A program made the position numbers and the translations under genes. The notes beneath the pieces were generated by a model. That model was not told the DNA's origin and ran no database searches. It saw only the letters and a program-made list of their open reading frames with translations. From Actinomycetota bacterium (GTDB lineage Bacteria; Actinomycetota; Thermoleophilia; Gaiellales; Gaiellaceae): DNA of 64,000 nucleotides. Location of the stretch: the NCBI GenBank assembly GCA_003161615.1, contig PMOB01000010.1:1-64000 (forward strand). The letters run 5' to 3'. Of the stretch, positions 1 to 12,451 are shown piece after piece; the stretch's first letter is position 1, and every line of letters begins with the position of its first letter.

Positions 1-3968
<3,968 letters not shown>

Positions 3969-3972
<4 letters not shown>

Positions 3973-5033
3973 GCCGCCTCCGCGATCGCGCCCGGCGTGA
4001 CCTCGAGCAGCTGGTCGGCTTCGGCCGGCAGCATCGCGGCGTCAGTCGCGGTGATGAGCGCCTGCCCGGCGCGACGCACACGCTCGGCGAGGATCAAACG
4101 GCGCGACGGGTCGAGCTCCGAGAGCACGTCGTCGAGCAGGAGGAGCGGAGGAATGCCGCTGCGCTCGGTGATCGCCTCTGCCTCCGCGAGGAGGAGCGCG
4201 AGCAGCGCCAGCCGTTGCTCTCCCTGCGAGCCGAAGCCGCGGAGGTCGCGATCGCCGGCGAGGAGCAGAACGTCGTCGAGATGCGGCCCGAGAGACGTCG
4301 TGCCGCGTTCGAGGTCGCGCTCGAGCGCTACGTCGAGCGCTTCGCGTGTCGGCGCCTCGCCCTCGTAGCGCACCACGGCTGCCTCGAGGCCGAGCTCCCC
4401 GGCCCGCTCCGCGAACCCCGCCTCGAGCGTGGCGATCGCCTCGAGTCGTCCCGCCACGAGCTCGGCGCCGAGGGAGACGACGCGGTCGCTCCACGGCTCG
4501 ATCGCCTCGCGCGTCGACCAGCCGCCGGCCGCACGGCGCAGAGCGGCATTCCGCTGCGCGATCGCGGCCCCGTACTCGACCGATAAGGACGCGCGTGCCG
4601 GGAAGAGACGCGCGAGGACGCGGTCGAAGTACGCGCGGCGCGCAGCGGGAGCGCCCTTGACGACGCCGAGCCGGTCGGGCGTGAAGACGAGCGTCGACAC
4701 GGTCGTCCGCAGCTGCTCGGCCGTGCGCAGCGGCGCCCCGTTGAGGCGCGCGCGCTTCCCTTCTCCCGGCCGCACCGTCACCTCGAGCTCGAGCTCGACC
4801 TCGCCCCGGCGACCCGTGACGGCAGCTCGGGCGCCGGCGTCGCCGAAGCGCACGAGCTGCGCGTCGGTCCGAGTCCGCGGCGAGAAACCCTGTGTGGCGA
4901 CGTGAATCGCTTCGAGGAGGTTCGTCTTGCCGACCCCGTTCGGCCCGACCGCGAGGACAAGCCCCGGACGCACCGACAGCTCGAGCCGCTCGTACGAACG
5001 GAAGCTGCGGAGCGAAACCGTCTCGACTATCAG
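3969..5033 (-). CDS. recF: RecF recombination/replication repair protein, probable CTG start
   Basis: 354 aa from the proposed start. SMC-like ATPase that binds gapped DNA and helps RecOR load RecA. Walker A is GPNGVGKTN near residue 30; the ABC-type C-terminus has QGEQRLALLALLLAEAE and LLLLDDVLSELDPSRR. The conserved N-terminus IVETVSLRSFRSYERLEL begins right after the dnaN stop, and no ATG, GTG or TTG lies between. The best start is CTG at 5033, overlapping the dnaN stop as CTGA; ATA at 5030 is the only alternative. The 489-aa ORF in the track is an upstream run-on through dnaN. Confidence 0.93.
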
Positions 5034-6157
5034 CCGGGCAGACGGATCGGCATTACGAGGTACGTGAAGTCGTCCTCGCCTTCGAGCACGGCCGGCCGCA
5101 GCGAGCTGATCAGCTTGAACTTCACGTCGTCGCCGTCGACCGACTCGAGCCCGTCGCGCAGGAACTCGGCGTTGAAGCCGATCTCCAGAGGCTCGCCGGT
5201 GAAGGGGACGGGCATCGACTCCCGCGACTCGCCGACGTCGTGCGTGCGAGCGACGACCGTGACCTCGCCGTCCGCGAAGCGAAGCTGGAGCGGCGTGGCG
5301 CGCTGGATCATCACGTGCGCGCGGCGCACGACGTCCAGCAGCTCGGCGCGCGGCACCATCAGCTCGTGCTCGAACGACTCCGGCAGCAGCTGGCGGTAGT
5401 TCGGGAACTGGCCGTCGATCCGGCGGGTCGTCAGCCACACATCCCCGACGGCAAAGAGCACCTGGTTCTCCTGCACACCGACCGCGATCTCGTCCACGTC
5501 GCCGGCGATGCGCGCGAGCTCCTGCAGCGCGCGGCTCGGAACGATCGCCTCGAGATCCGGCGCGGCGCCACCGAGCGCGGTCTCCTTCACCGCGAGCCGG
5601 TACGAGTCGGTCGCGGCCATCACGAGCTTGTCGCCCGCGAACTGGACGAGGACGCCGGTAAGGACGGGGCGCGCCTCGTCCCGCGATGCAGCGCGAGCGA
5701 CGCGCGTGATCGTCTCGAGCAGCGGCCCGCGAGCGACGGAGAAGGTCTCCGACTCCGCGAAGTCCGGCAGCCGCGGGAAGTCCTCCGCGTTGAACGTCTG
5801 CAGCGTGTAGCTCGCGCTACCGGAGGAGATGTGAACGACGGACTCGGCCGCGCGATGCTCGAGCGTCACCTCCGCGGCAGGCAGTAGACGCGCGATGTCG
5901 ACGAGGGTCCGGCCCGGCAGCACAACCGACCCTTCGCCCTCCACCTGCGCAGCAACGACGGCGCGTACCGAGAGCTCCATGTCCGTTGCAGCGAGCCGCA
6001 CCTGACCCCCGCTCGCCTCGAGCAGGATCCCGGAAAGGATCTGGATCGCGGTGCGCGTCGAGAGCGCTCTCCCTACGACCGACAAGCCCTGGACGAGCTC
6101 GTCCTTCGAGCAGGTGATCTTCAGATCTGCACCGACTGTTGTTTCACTCTCGATCAT
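5030..6157 (-). CDS. dnaN: DNA polymerase III beta sliding clamp
   Basis: 375 aa, the expected size for the ring-shaped clamp that tethers DNA polymerase III. Three repeated clamp folds are visible: SKDELVQGLSVVGRALSTRT at the start, ARPVLTGVLVQF in the middle and the terminal YLVMPIRLPG, which is the canonical C-terminus. ATG start with AGGA 8 nt upstream. It is separated from dnaA by 132 bp rich in DnaA-box-like sites. First gene after dnaA, with recF overlapping its stop codon. Confidence 0.98.
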   Translation of the reverse strand: MIESETTVGADLKITCSKDELVQGLSVVGRALSTRTAIQILSGILLEASGGQVRLAATDMELSVRAVVAAQVEGEGSVVLPGRTLVDIARLLPAAEVTLEHRAAESVVHISSGSASYTLQTFNAEDFPRLPDFAESETFSVARGPLLETITRVARAASRDEARPVLTGVLVQFAGDKLVMAATDSYRLAVKETALGGAAPDLEAIVPSRALQELARIAGDVDEIAVGVQENQVLFAVGDVWLTTRRIDGQFPNYRQLLPESFEHELMVPRAELLDVVRRAHVMIQRATPLQLRFADGEVTVVARTHDVGESRESMPVPFTGEPLEIGFNAEFLRDGLESVDGDDVKFKLISSLRPAVLEGEDDFTYLVMPIRLPG

Positions 6158-6289
6158 CTAATTGGTCCTCATAGAAGTAATAGGGAGTGTGGACGGCGGG
6201 GAAGACAGGCGCCACGCCGCGCGGCTGTGGCGATTTGCGTGTGGAGGCACATTGTGGACGATCGCCCCGGTCCCACAGGCAGCCAAGCG
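6158..6289. other. Candidate oriC: dnaA-dnaN intergenic DnaA-box cluster
   Basis: 132 bp between dnaA and dnaN, the usual actinobacterial oriC position. Four sites in one orientation resemble the minus-strand form of TTGTCCACA: TGTGGACGG (6188-6196), TGTGGCGAT (6226-6234), TGTGGAGGC (6240-6248) and TGTGGACGA (6253-6261). The last three start 13-14 bp apart. A more AT-rich patch (TCATAGAAGTAATAGG) lies beside dnaN. A further near-match, TTGTACACA, lies at 6333-6341 inside dnaA. Boxes are degenerate, so either this region or the one upstream of dnaA, or both, could serve as oriC. Confidence 0.65.
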
Positions 6290-7657
6290 TCAGCGGACCT
6301 GCTTCACACGTGCGGTGAGTTCTTGCACCAGGTTGTACACAGACCTGTCTTCGCGGATCAGGCGGGCGATCTTCGAGGTGGCGTGGATGACGGTGGTGTG
6401 GTCGCGGCCGCCGAACTCCTTGCCGATCTTGGGGAGCGACGAGTCGGTCAGCTCGCGCGAGAGATACATCGCGACCTGGCGCGGATAGACGATGTTCTGG
6501 GAGCGCTTGTCGCCGCAGAGCTCCTCGAGGGTCATGCTGAACCGCTCGGCGACGAGATCCTGGATCCTCTTGATCGAGACCTCCGCCGCCTCGCCTTGCG
6601 GGAAGACGTCGCGGAGCACGTCCTGCGCGAGCTCGACCGTCATCGCGCGCCCGGTCAGCGACGAGAAGGCGACGACGCGCGTGAGCGCGCCTTCGAGCTC
6701 GCGGATGTTCGACGAGACGCGGCCGGCGATGAACGTCAGCACCTGCTCGTCCTGGACGTTGATCCCGTCCGCTCTGACCTTGCGCCGCAGGATTGCGATA
6801 CGTGTCTCGAGGTCGGGCGGCTGGATGTCGGTGATCAGGCCCCACTCGAAGCGGCTGCGCAGCCGCTCCTCGAGCGTCGCGATGTCGCGCGGCGGGCGAT
6901 CGGAGGAGAGGACGATCTGTGAGCCGGCCTCGTAGAGGGAGTTGAACGTGTGGAAGAACTCCTCCTGGAAGCGCTCCTTCCCCTCGAAGAACTGGACGTC
7001 GTCGATCAGGAGGACGTCGTAGGTGCGGTAGCGCTGCTTGAAGCCCTCGATCCGCGACTTGTCGCGCAGGGAGTTGATGAAGTCGTTGACGAAGGCCTCG
7101 CTCGTCACGTAGCGGACGGAGAGCGACGAGGAGTGTTCGCTCACGTACTGCGCGACCGCCTGGAGCAAATGCGTCTTCCCCAGGCCGGTGCTGCCGTAGA
7201 TGAAGAGCGGGTTGTACGCCTGCGCCGGCGCTTCCGCGACTGCGAGCGCTGCGGCGTGGGCAAAGCGGTTCGACGAGCCGATCACGAAGGAGTCGAACGT
7301 GTACTTCGCCTTGAAACCGCCGCTCTCCGGCCGCGGCGGCAGGTGTCGGACCATGGAAACGACGCCGTCTTGCTGAGCGCCATGCTCCCGATCAGGGTCG
7401 GCCACGCGCAGCTCGAGCGGCCGGTCGTCGCCGACGATGTCGCGCACCGCTGCGCCGAGAAGACCGCGGAAATGTCCCTCGATCCAGTCGCGGGAAAGCT
7501 CGTTCGGGACCGTGAGGACGATCGTCTCACCCTCGACCTGGAGGCTGTGGACGTCGCCGAACCACTTTGCGTAGGTGCGGTCGTTCAGCGCCTCTCGGAG
7601 CCGTCCGGAGATCTCACTCCAAAGGTTCTCCGCAGACAGCTCGATTTGGTGCTCCAC
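6290..7657 (-). CDS. dnaA: Chromosomal replication initiator DnaA
   Basis: 455 aa from GTG at 7657, chosen because GAGGAGGG lies about 11 nt upstream and the protein then starts [13 protein letters not shown], the domain I helix. Domain III AAA+ has Walker [10 protein letters not shown] and Walker [11 protein letters not shown]. Domain IV carries the DnaA signature [15 protein letters not shown] for box recognition. It binds DnaA boxes and opens oriC. The linker (domain II) is short, unlike the long one of Streptomyces. The 536-aa ORF in the track extends into upstream regulatory DNA. Confidence 0.97.
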   Translation of the reverse strand: MEHQIELSAENLWSEISGRLREALNDRTYAKWFGDVHSLQVEGETIVLTVPNELSRDWIEGHFRGLLGAAVRDIVGDDRPLELRVADPDREHGAQQDGVVSMVRHLPPRPESGGFKAKYTFDSFVIGSSNRFAHAAALAVAEAPAQAYNPLFIYGSTGLGKTHLLQAVAQYVSEHSSSLSVRYVTSEAFVNDFINSLRDKSRIEGFKQRYRTYDVLLIDDVQFFEGKERFQEEFFHTFNSLYEAGSQIVLSSDRPPRDIATLEERLRSRFEWGLITDIQPPDLETRIAILRRKVRADGINVQDEQVLTFIAGRVSSNIRELEGALTRVVAFSSLTGRAMTVELAQDVLRDVFPQGEAAEVSIKRIQDLVAERFSMTLEELCGDKRSQNIVYPRQVAMYLSRELTDSSLPKIGKEFGGRDHTTVIHATSKIARLIREDRSVYNLVQELTARVKQVR

Positions 7658-7716
7658 TACTCGACCGACCCTCCTCGCCTGACCGAACGGCCAGCATAAC
7701 AGCGCCTTTCGCGGGG

Positions 7717-7735
7717 GCAAAACACCGGGTTTTGC
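7717..7735. promoter_or_regulatory. 19-bp perfect inverted repeat upstream of dnaA
   Basis: GCAAAAC-ACCGG-GTTTTGC, 7-bp arms and 5-bp spacer, about 60 bp before the dnaA start. On the minus strand TATGCT (7698-7693) is a plausible dnaA -10, and the repeat covers the matching -35 position. It may be an operator for dnaA expression. The gyrB leader stem (GCAAATC...GATTTGC) is similar in sequence. Confidence 0.45.
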
Positions 7736-7825
7736 AGGCAGTTTCTGGACCGCCCGAATCCCTCCACAGGTGTGGACAGGCGTGGGGGAAACTCCCTCCG
7801 ACCGCATGCCTCCGCCCTCTGCGCT

Positions 7826-7834
7826 TGTGGACAA
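7826..7834 (-). promoter_or_regulatory. Perfect DnaA box
   Basis: TGTGGACAA is the exact complement of the actinobacterial DnaA box TTGTCCACA. A one-mismatch partner lies 55 bp away at 7771-7779. Confidence 0.65.
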
Positions 7835-7854
7835 GACGGTGGACGAGCCGTGGC

Positions 7855-7893
7855 TATACTGCGCGCCACGCCCCGCCGCCGGCGGGGATTTTT
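7855..7893 (+). promoter_or_regulatory. rpmH -10 element and 5' leader hairpin
   Basis: TATACT (7855-7860) is a near-consensus -10; TGGACA 21 bp upstream is a poorly spaced -35. Transcription would start near 7867, so the leader RNA would begin almost directly with the hairpin CCCCGCC-GCC-GGCGGGG (7871-7887) followed by ATTTTT. This resembles an intrinsic terminator or attenuator placed before the L34 gene. Confidence 0.5.
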
Positions 7894-7921
7894 CTGGCAA
7901 AGACGAGCCTTTTCACCTCTC

Positions 7922-8056
7922 GTGAAGCGCACCTACCAGCCGAACGTTCGCCGCCGCAAGCGCAAGCACGGCTTCCGTGCGCGCATGTCGACGAAGGCCG
8001 GCCGCGCGATCCTCAAGCGCCGCCGTGGCAAGGGTCGCGCCCGCCTTTCCGCGTAG
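7922..8056 (+). CDS. rpmH: 50S ribosomal protein L34
   Basis: 44 aa, [20 protein letters not shown] then [22 protein letters not shown], the complete canonical L34 sequence of the large subunit. GTG at 7922 is the only start that gives the MKRTYQP N-terminus; the track ORF from 7772 is too long. No good Shine-Dalgarno is visible. First gene of the rpmH-rnpA-yidD-yidC-jag block that diverges from dnaA. Confidence 0.98.
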   Translation: MKRTYQPNVRRRKRKHGFRARMSTKAGRAILKRRRGKGRARLSA

Positions 8057-8068
8057 AGCGAGCGGCAC

Positions 8069-8074
8069 TAAGCT
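8069..8074 (+). promoter_or_regulatory. -10 element for leaderless rnpA
   Basis: TAAGCT, then 7 nt, then the rnpA GTG at 8082; it would give a separate leaderless rnpA transcript inside the rpmH block. Confidence 0.5.
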
Positions 8075-8081
8075 GCTCTCC

Positions 8082-8435
8082 GTGAAGCGCGCCAACCGCC
8101 TGTCCCGCTCCCGGGACTTCGACGCGGTGCATCGCCGCGGCCGCTCGGTCTCGTCGCGTTTCCTCGTTCTCTACTGGCTGCCGCAGGCCGAGCCGGCCGA
8201 TCCGCGCGTCGGGTTTGCCGTGCCGCGCGCTGCCGGCGGGTCTGTCGAGCGGAACCGGATCAAGCGGCGCCTGCGCGAGGTCTGGGACGAGCGCCTCGAG
8301 CGTGTCGCGCCCGGCCATGACTATGTGCTGATCGTACGGCCGGGCCTGCCTGAGGCCGCCGAGGCGAACGGCTTCGCCTGGCTCGGCGAGCAGGTCGACG
8401 AGCTCCTCGATCAGACCGGCTCGGTGGCGGCATGA
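8082..8435 (+). CDS. rnpA: Ribonuclease P protein component
   Basis: 117 aa basic protein that supports the RNase P RNA in 5' maturation of tRNAs. It begins MKRANRLSRSRDFDAVHRRG and contains the family signature RNRIKRRLREVWDE. The GTG at 8082 is selected because the N-terminal helix starts there; the track ORF starting at 7977 includes rpmH shadow. It ends in ATGA overlap with yidD. Confidence 0.97.
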   Translation: MKRANRLSRSRDFDAVHRRGRSVSSRFLVLYWLPQAEPADPRVGFAVPRAAGGSVERNRIKRRLREVWDERLERVAPGHDYVLIVRPGLPEAAEANGFAWLGEQVDELLDQTGSVAA

Positions 8436-8662
8436 CGACCGTGGCGAGACTTCCGCGCTATGCCGGGATCGGGCTCGTCTGGGCCTGGCGGCTGACGTTC
8501 GGCGCTCTCTTCCCGACGAGCTGCAAGTACGAGCCGTCCTGTTCCGAGTACGCGATCCAGGCGGTGCGCAAGCGCGGTCTCTTCAAGGGCAGCGCGCTCG
8601 CCGGCTGGCGGCTGCTGCGCTGCAACCCGTGGAGCCACGGAGGCCACGACCCGGTCCGATGA
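8432..8662 (+). CDS. yidD: Membrane protein insertion efficiency factor YidD
   Basis: 76 aa with the YidD signature TSCKYEPSCSEYAIQAV and the terminal RCNPWSHGGHDPV. Small membrane-associated protein thought to assist YidC-dependent insertion. The ATG overlaps the rnpA stop (ATGA), and its own stop overlaps the yidC ATG (ATGA). The order rnpA-yidD-yidC is the standard bacterial arrangement. Confidence 0.96.
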   Translation: MTTVARLPRYAGIGLVWAWRLTFGALFPTSCKYEPSCSEYAIQAVRKRGLFKGSALAGWRLLRCNPWSHGGHDPVR

Positions 8663-9489
8663 TCGTCTACGCGATCCCCGTACTCAGCCAGCTCGAGGCC
8701 GTGATGCGTCACGTCCTCAACTTCTTCCACGCGAATCTCGGGCTCACGTGGGCGTGGTCGATCGTGGCGACGACCGTCGTCGTGCGGGTGATCCTCGTGC
8801 CGCTGACGATCCGGCAGATCCACTCGATGCAGTCGCTGCAGCTGCATGCGCCGGAGATGAAGCGCATCCAGCAGAAGTACAAGCACGACCGCCAGAAGCA
8901 GAACGAAGAGCTGATGAAGTTCTACAAGGAGAACAAGATCAACCCGGCCGCCTCGTGTCTGCCGATGCTCCTGCAGCTGCCGGTCTTCATCGCTCTCTAC
9001 TACACGCTCAAGCACTTCACGTTCACCGGCGGCACGCTCGCGTTCCTCCACTTCATCCCGTCGATCAAGGAGGGGACGACCGCCCACTGGGGCGGCTACG
9101 TGCTCCTCGTCGTTTACGTCGGGAGCCAGATGGCGTCGGGCCTGTTCATGGCGCCGACGGCGCAGAAGTCGCAGCGAATGATCTTCATGATCATGCCGCT
9201 CGTTTTCGTCTTCGTCATTGCGCGGTTCCCTGCCGGCCTCGTTCTCTACTGGGTGACGACGAACCTCTGGACGGTCGGGCAGGGACTGATCACGCGGCGG
9301 CTCGTGCAGCGGACGCCCGCGCCGGCCCCCGAGCGCCGCACCTCGCGGACGCCTCCGAAGGACGACGGCTCGGACGGCAGCGATACGAACGGGGACGAGC
9401 CCTCGCCGCAGCCGGCCTCGCCGGCGGCTACGAGCTCGCAGCCACGGCAGGTGCGGCGCAAGAAGAAGAAGAGCTCCGGGCGGAGATGA
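8659..9489 (+). CDS. yidC: Membrane protein insertase YidC/Oxa1
   Basis: 276 aa, the Oxa1 core without the large periplasmic domain of Gram-negative YidC. Helices are visible at WAWSIVATTVVVRVILVPLT (conserved Arg in the groove), LPMLLQLPVFIALYYTLK, GGYVLLVVYVGSQMASGLF and MIFMIMPLVFVFVIARFPAGLVLYWV. The C-terminal tail is charged and disordered, ending QVRRKKKKSSGRR, a likely ribosome-contact tail. Start ATG 8659 overlaps the yidD stop. Confidence 0.97.
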   Translation: MIVYAIPVLSQLEAVMRHVLNFFHANLGLTWAWSIVATTVVVRVILVPLTIRQIHSMQSLQLHAPEMKRIQQKYKHDRQKQNEELMKFYKENKINPAASCLPMLLQLPVFIALYYTLKHFTFTGGTLAFLHFIPSIKEGTTAHWGGYVLLVVYVGSQMASGLFMAPTAQKSQRMIFMIMPLVFVFVIARFPAGLVLYWVTTNLWTVGQGLITRRLVQRTPAPAPERRTSRTPPKDDGSDGSDTNGDEPSPQPASPAATSSQPRQVRRKKKKSSGRR

Positions 9490-10175
9490 GCGACTCGGCG
9501 GCGAATCTGACGGCCGAGACGACGGGGGAGACCGTCGGCGAGGCTAAGTGGGCGGCGCTGCGGGAGCTCGAGCACCGCTATCCCGGCCTCGACAAGGCGG
9601 CGGTGCGCTTCGAGGTCGTCTCCGAGGGAGAGCGCGGCCTGCTCGGCGTCGGCTACGAGCCGGCGCGTGTCGTCGCGTTTCTCCCGGAGGAAGCTGCAGC
9701 TGCAGCCGCGGTCGCCGAGGAGGAGGGCGGCCAGGCGGCGGAGGCTCGCGGCCTCGTGGCGCGGATCGTCTCCGAGCTCGGCGTCGACGCACGGGTCGAA
9801 GCACAGGAGGACGACGAGGCGATCGTCGTCACGTGCACCGGTCCCGACGTGGGCCTCCTGATCGGACGGCATGGCCAGACGATCGACGCGATGCAGTACC
9901 TGATGAACGTCATCGCCTACCGGGCGTACGGCGAGGAGAAGAAGGACGTTGTCGTCGACGCGGCGGGGTACCGCGCGCGGCGCCAGGCGACGCTCGAGAC
10001 GCTGGCCGACCGGATCGCCGAGCGGGTGCGCGACACGGGCGAGCGTGAGGAGCTCGAGCCGATGACCGCTGTCGAGCGGAAGGTCGTCCACCTGCACCTC
10101 AAGGAGGTCGCGGGTGTTGCGACGAGCTCGGAGGGGACGGAGCCGAATCGCTACGTCGTCGTCCTCCCCGGCTGA
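9486..10175 (+). CDS. jag: Jag/KhpB-like KH-R3H RNA-binding protein
   Basis: 229 aa from ATG 9486 (ATGA with yidC). An N-terminal Jag_N-type segment with GEAKWAALRELEHRYPGLD and RGLLGVGYEPARVVAF is followed by an Ala/Glu linker. The KH domain has LLIGRHGQTIDAMQYLMNVIA and the R3H-type region ends EREELEPMTAVERKVVHLHLKE. The usual R-x3-H is kept in outline. These proteins bind RNA and influence envelope synthesis and division. Typical position after yidC. Confidence 0.92.
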   Translation: MSDSAANLTAETTGETVGEAKWAALRELEHRYPGLDKAAVRFEVVSEGERGLLGVGYEPARVVAFLPEEAAAAAAVAEEEGGQAAEARGLVARIVSELGVDARVEAQEDDEAIVVTCTGPDVGLLIGRHGQTIDAMQYLMNVIAYRAYGEEKKDVVVDAAGYRARRQATLETLADRIAERVRDTGEREELEPMTAVERKVVHLHLKEVAGVATSSEGTEPNRYVVVLPG

Positions 10176-10746
10176 TCTCGACGCCTGGCTCGCTGCCGTT
10201 CTCGCCACGCCGGGACTGACAGCGCTCCGCGATCCGCAGCGGGCGCGGGAGATGCTGCTCGACGACGCGCTACGGGCGGTGCAGCTCGTCGAGCGTTTCG
10301 CCGGGCCGGTCGTGGACGTCGGCTCGGGCGGCGGCTCGCCCGGCATCCCGCTCGCCGTGGCGCTGCCCGAGAGAGAGGTGACGCTGCTCGACAGCGAGCA
10401 GCGCAAGTGCGACTTCCTCCGGCAATGGGCGCCGCCGAACGCCTCCGTCGTTTGGGGGCGGGCCGAGGAGCAGCCGCTGGAGAGCTTCGGGATCGCGCTG
10501 GCGAAAGCGCTCGCGCAGCCGCCCGTTGCGGCCGAGTGGTGCCTGCCGCTGGTGCGCGTCGGCGGCGCGGCGATCCTGTGGGTCGGGCCGTCCGCAGACC
10601 TCGAGGCGCTCACGCGCGTCTCCCTTCAGCTCGGCGGTGGGGAGCCGGAGGAGCACGACGGCCTCGTTCTCATCCCGAAGGTCACGCCGACGCCGTCCCG
10701 CTTTCCCCGGCGAGCCGGCGTCGCGAAGAAGCGTCCGCTGGCCTAG
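10114..10746 (+). CDS. rsmG: 16S rRNA (guanine527-N7)-methyltransferase RsmG
   Basis: 210 aa SAM-dependent methyltransferase of 16S rRNA G527; loss is linked to low-level streptomycin resistance in other bacteria. SAM site VVDVGSGGGSPGIPLAVALPE near residue 65, then EREVTLLDSEQRKCDFLRQ. The C-terminal family end TPSRFPRRAGVAKKRPL is clear. The only upstream starts are GTG 10114 and TTG 10117 inside jag, giving a 62-nt overlap. Confidence 0.95.
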   Translation: MLRRARRGRSRIATSSSSPADLDAWLAAVLATPGLTALRDPQRAREMLLDDALRAVQLVERFAGPVVDVGSGGGSPGIPLAVALPEREVTLLDSEQRKCDFLRQWAPPNASVVWGRAEEQPLESFGIALAKALAQPPVAAEWCLPLVRVGGAAILWVGPSADLEALTRVSLQLGGGEPEEHDGLVLIPKVTPTPSRFPRRAGVAKKRPLA

Positions 10747-10761
10747 CGACAATGGGTGCGG

Positions 10762-11514
10762 ATGAGTCGCATCTATGCCATTGCGAACCAGAAGGGCGGC
10801 GTCGGCAAGACGACGACTGCCGTCAATCTCGCCGCCTGTCTGGCGGAGGCCGGCGAGCGCGCGCTCGTCATCGACCTCGACCCGCAGGCGAACGCGACCT
10901 CCGGGCTCGGGATGCGCGCGAACGGGACGTCGAGCTATGACCTCCTCGATGGCGCACCTCTCGGCGAACTGATCCGGCACACCGCCTTCGCGAACCTCGA
11001 CCTCGTTCCCGCGAAGCCCGATCTCGCGGGAGCGGTCGTCGAGCTCGCCCGACGCGAGGACGGGGAGGGCTACCTGGCCCAGGCGCTCGCCTCCGGCTGC
11101 GAGCAGTATGACTTCGTCTTCCTCGACTGCCCGCCCTCGCTCGGCCCGCTGACGGTGAACGCGCTCGCCGCCTCCGACCGCGTCCTCGTGCCGGTGCAGG
11201 CGGAGTACTACGCGCTCGAAGGCCTGACGCAACTCATGCACTCGATCGAGCTGATCCGCCGCCGCCTCAACCCAAGTCTCGGGATCGGCGGAGTCCTGCT
11301 GACCATGGTGGACGGCCGCACGCGTCTCGCCGCCCAGGTCGAGGACGAGGTGCGCCGGCACTTCGGGAACCTCGTCTTCCGCACGTCCGTGCCGCGTTCG
11401 GTGCGCCTCGCCGAGGCGCCGAGCCACGGCCTGCCCGCGATTGCCTACGACCGTCGCTCCGCCGGAGCCGACGCCTACTGGAAGGTGGCGATGGAGCTTG
11501 TCGAGCGCGCCTGA
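10762..11514 (+). CDS. parA: Chromosome partitioning ATPase ParA
   Basis: 250 aa. Deviant Walker A NQKGGVGKTTTAVNLAACLA at the N-terminus, Walker A' VIDLDPQANATSG and Walker B FVFLDCPPSLGPLTVNALAA place it in the ParA/Soj family, which moves ParB-parS complexes along the nucleoid. ATG 10762 is preferred to GTG 10756 because the first strand begins MSRIYAIANQ. GACAAT lies 8 nt before this ATG, a possible weak -10. It overlaps parB by 17 nt. Confidence 0.97.
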   Translation: MSRIYAIANQKGGVGKTTTAVNLAACLAEAGERALVIDLDPQANATSGLGMRANGTSSYDLLDGAPLGELIRHTAFANLDLVPAKPDLAGAVVELARREDGEGYLAQALASGCEQYDFVFLDCPPSLGPLTVNALAASDRVLVPVQAEYYALEGLTQLMHSIELIRRRLNPSLGIGGVLLTMVDGRTRLAAQVEDEVRRHFGNLVFRTSVPRSVRLAEAPSHGLPAIAYDRRSAGADAYWKVAMELVERA

Positions 11515-12366
11515 GTCCTCCCCGCGCCGCGGTCTCGGTCGCGGCCTCGAGATGCTGATCGGAGGCAATCCGGTCCCTTCCGAGCTGCTCGAGATCCCGG
11601 TCGACGCGATCCACCCGAATCCGAAGCAACCGCGGCGGCGCTTCGAGGCGGAAGCAGCGTCGGGGCTCGCCGACTCGGTGCGGCGCCAGGGCGTGATCCA
11701 GCCACTCCTCGTGCGGCCGCGCGGGATCGGTGGCTACGAGATCGTCGCCGGCGAGCGCCGCTGGCGGGCGGCGCGGGAAGCCGGCCGCCAGACGGTGCCG
11801 GCAGTTGTCCGCGCTGTCGACGACCGCGAGACCCTTCTCCTCGGGCTCGTTGAGAACGTCGCGCGTGAGGCGCTGACGCCGATCGAGGAGGCGCGCGCGT
11901 ATGCCGTGCTCATCGACGAGTTCGAGCTCTCGCTCGGCGAGGTTGCCGAGCGGGTCGGCCGCTCGAAGCCGTCTGTCTCCAACCGGATCCGCCTCCTCGA
12001 GCTTCCCGACGACGTGCTTGGGATGGTCGAGCGCGGCCAGCTGAGCGAAGGCCACGCGCGCGCGGTTCTCGCGGTGCCCGACCACGAGGGCCGGCGGCGC
12101 CTCGCGCGGGAGATTGTCCGTCGCGGTCTCTCGGTTCGCGCGGCGGAGCAGCGGGCGAAGTGGGCCGGGGCGAAGCAGCGTCCCCGAACGAACTCCGCCC
12201 CCGTCGACCCGGCGCTCGCCGAGCGCGTGCGGACGGCGCTCGAGACGCTGACCGGCTACCAGGCGCGCATCACCGCCGGCCGCGTCGAGCTCCCATTCGC
12301 CGACGAGCACGACCTCGCCGAGATCGCCGAGGCGCTCGAGAACGCGGTTACAATCCGCCCCCGCGC

Positions 12367-12376
<10 letters not shown>
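11498..12376 (+). CDS. parB: Chromosome partitioning protein ParB
   Basis: 292 aa CTPase clamp that loads at parS. TTG 11498 is chosen since the N-terminal ParA-interaction motif RRGLGRGLEMLI follows shortly after. ParB nuclease-like/CTPase domain: VDAIHPNPKQPRRRF, GYEIVAGERRWRAAREAG and LLGLVENVAREALTPIEEA. The helix-turn-helix is in GEVAERVGRSKPSVSNRIRLL, followed by QLSEGHARAVLAV. The last 10 nt of the gene, including the stop codon, lie inside tRNA-Ile, and the tRNA promoter lies in its 3' coding end. Confidence 0.97.
12349..12354 (+). promoter_or_regulatory. -10 element for tRNA-Ile inside parB
   Basis: TACAAT (five of six matches to TATAAT) ends 12 nt before the tRNA 5' end and lies in the parB coding sequence. 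No convincing -35 is visible. Confidence 0.5.
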
Positions 12377-12440
<64 letters not shown>

Positions 12441-12451
12441 CTTTCTCGCGC

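Larger units (their letters stand above)
7658..7921. other. dnaA-rpmH divergent intergenic region (second oriC candidate)
   Basis: 264 bp without a gene, separating the two replichore-oriented gene blocks. It holds a perfect DnaA box TGTGGACAA (7826-7834), a near-perfect TGTGGACAG (7771-7779), the partial site CTCCACAG just before it, a perfect inverted repeat 5' of dnaA, a TATACT -10-like hexamer for rpmH and a GC hairpin with a T-run. It probably combines dnaA and rpmH promoters with part of a bipartite origin. Confidence 0.6.

Noticed and set aside
7911-7927. TTCAC-CTCTC-GTGAA repeat over the rpmH start as parS
   Set aside because: Five extra bases split the half-sites, unlike any parS; more likely chance.
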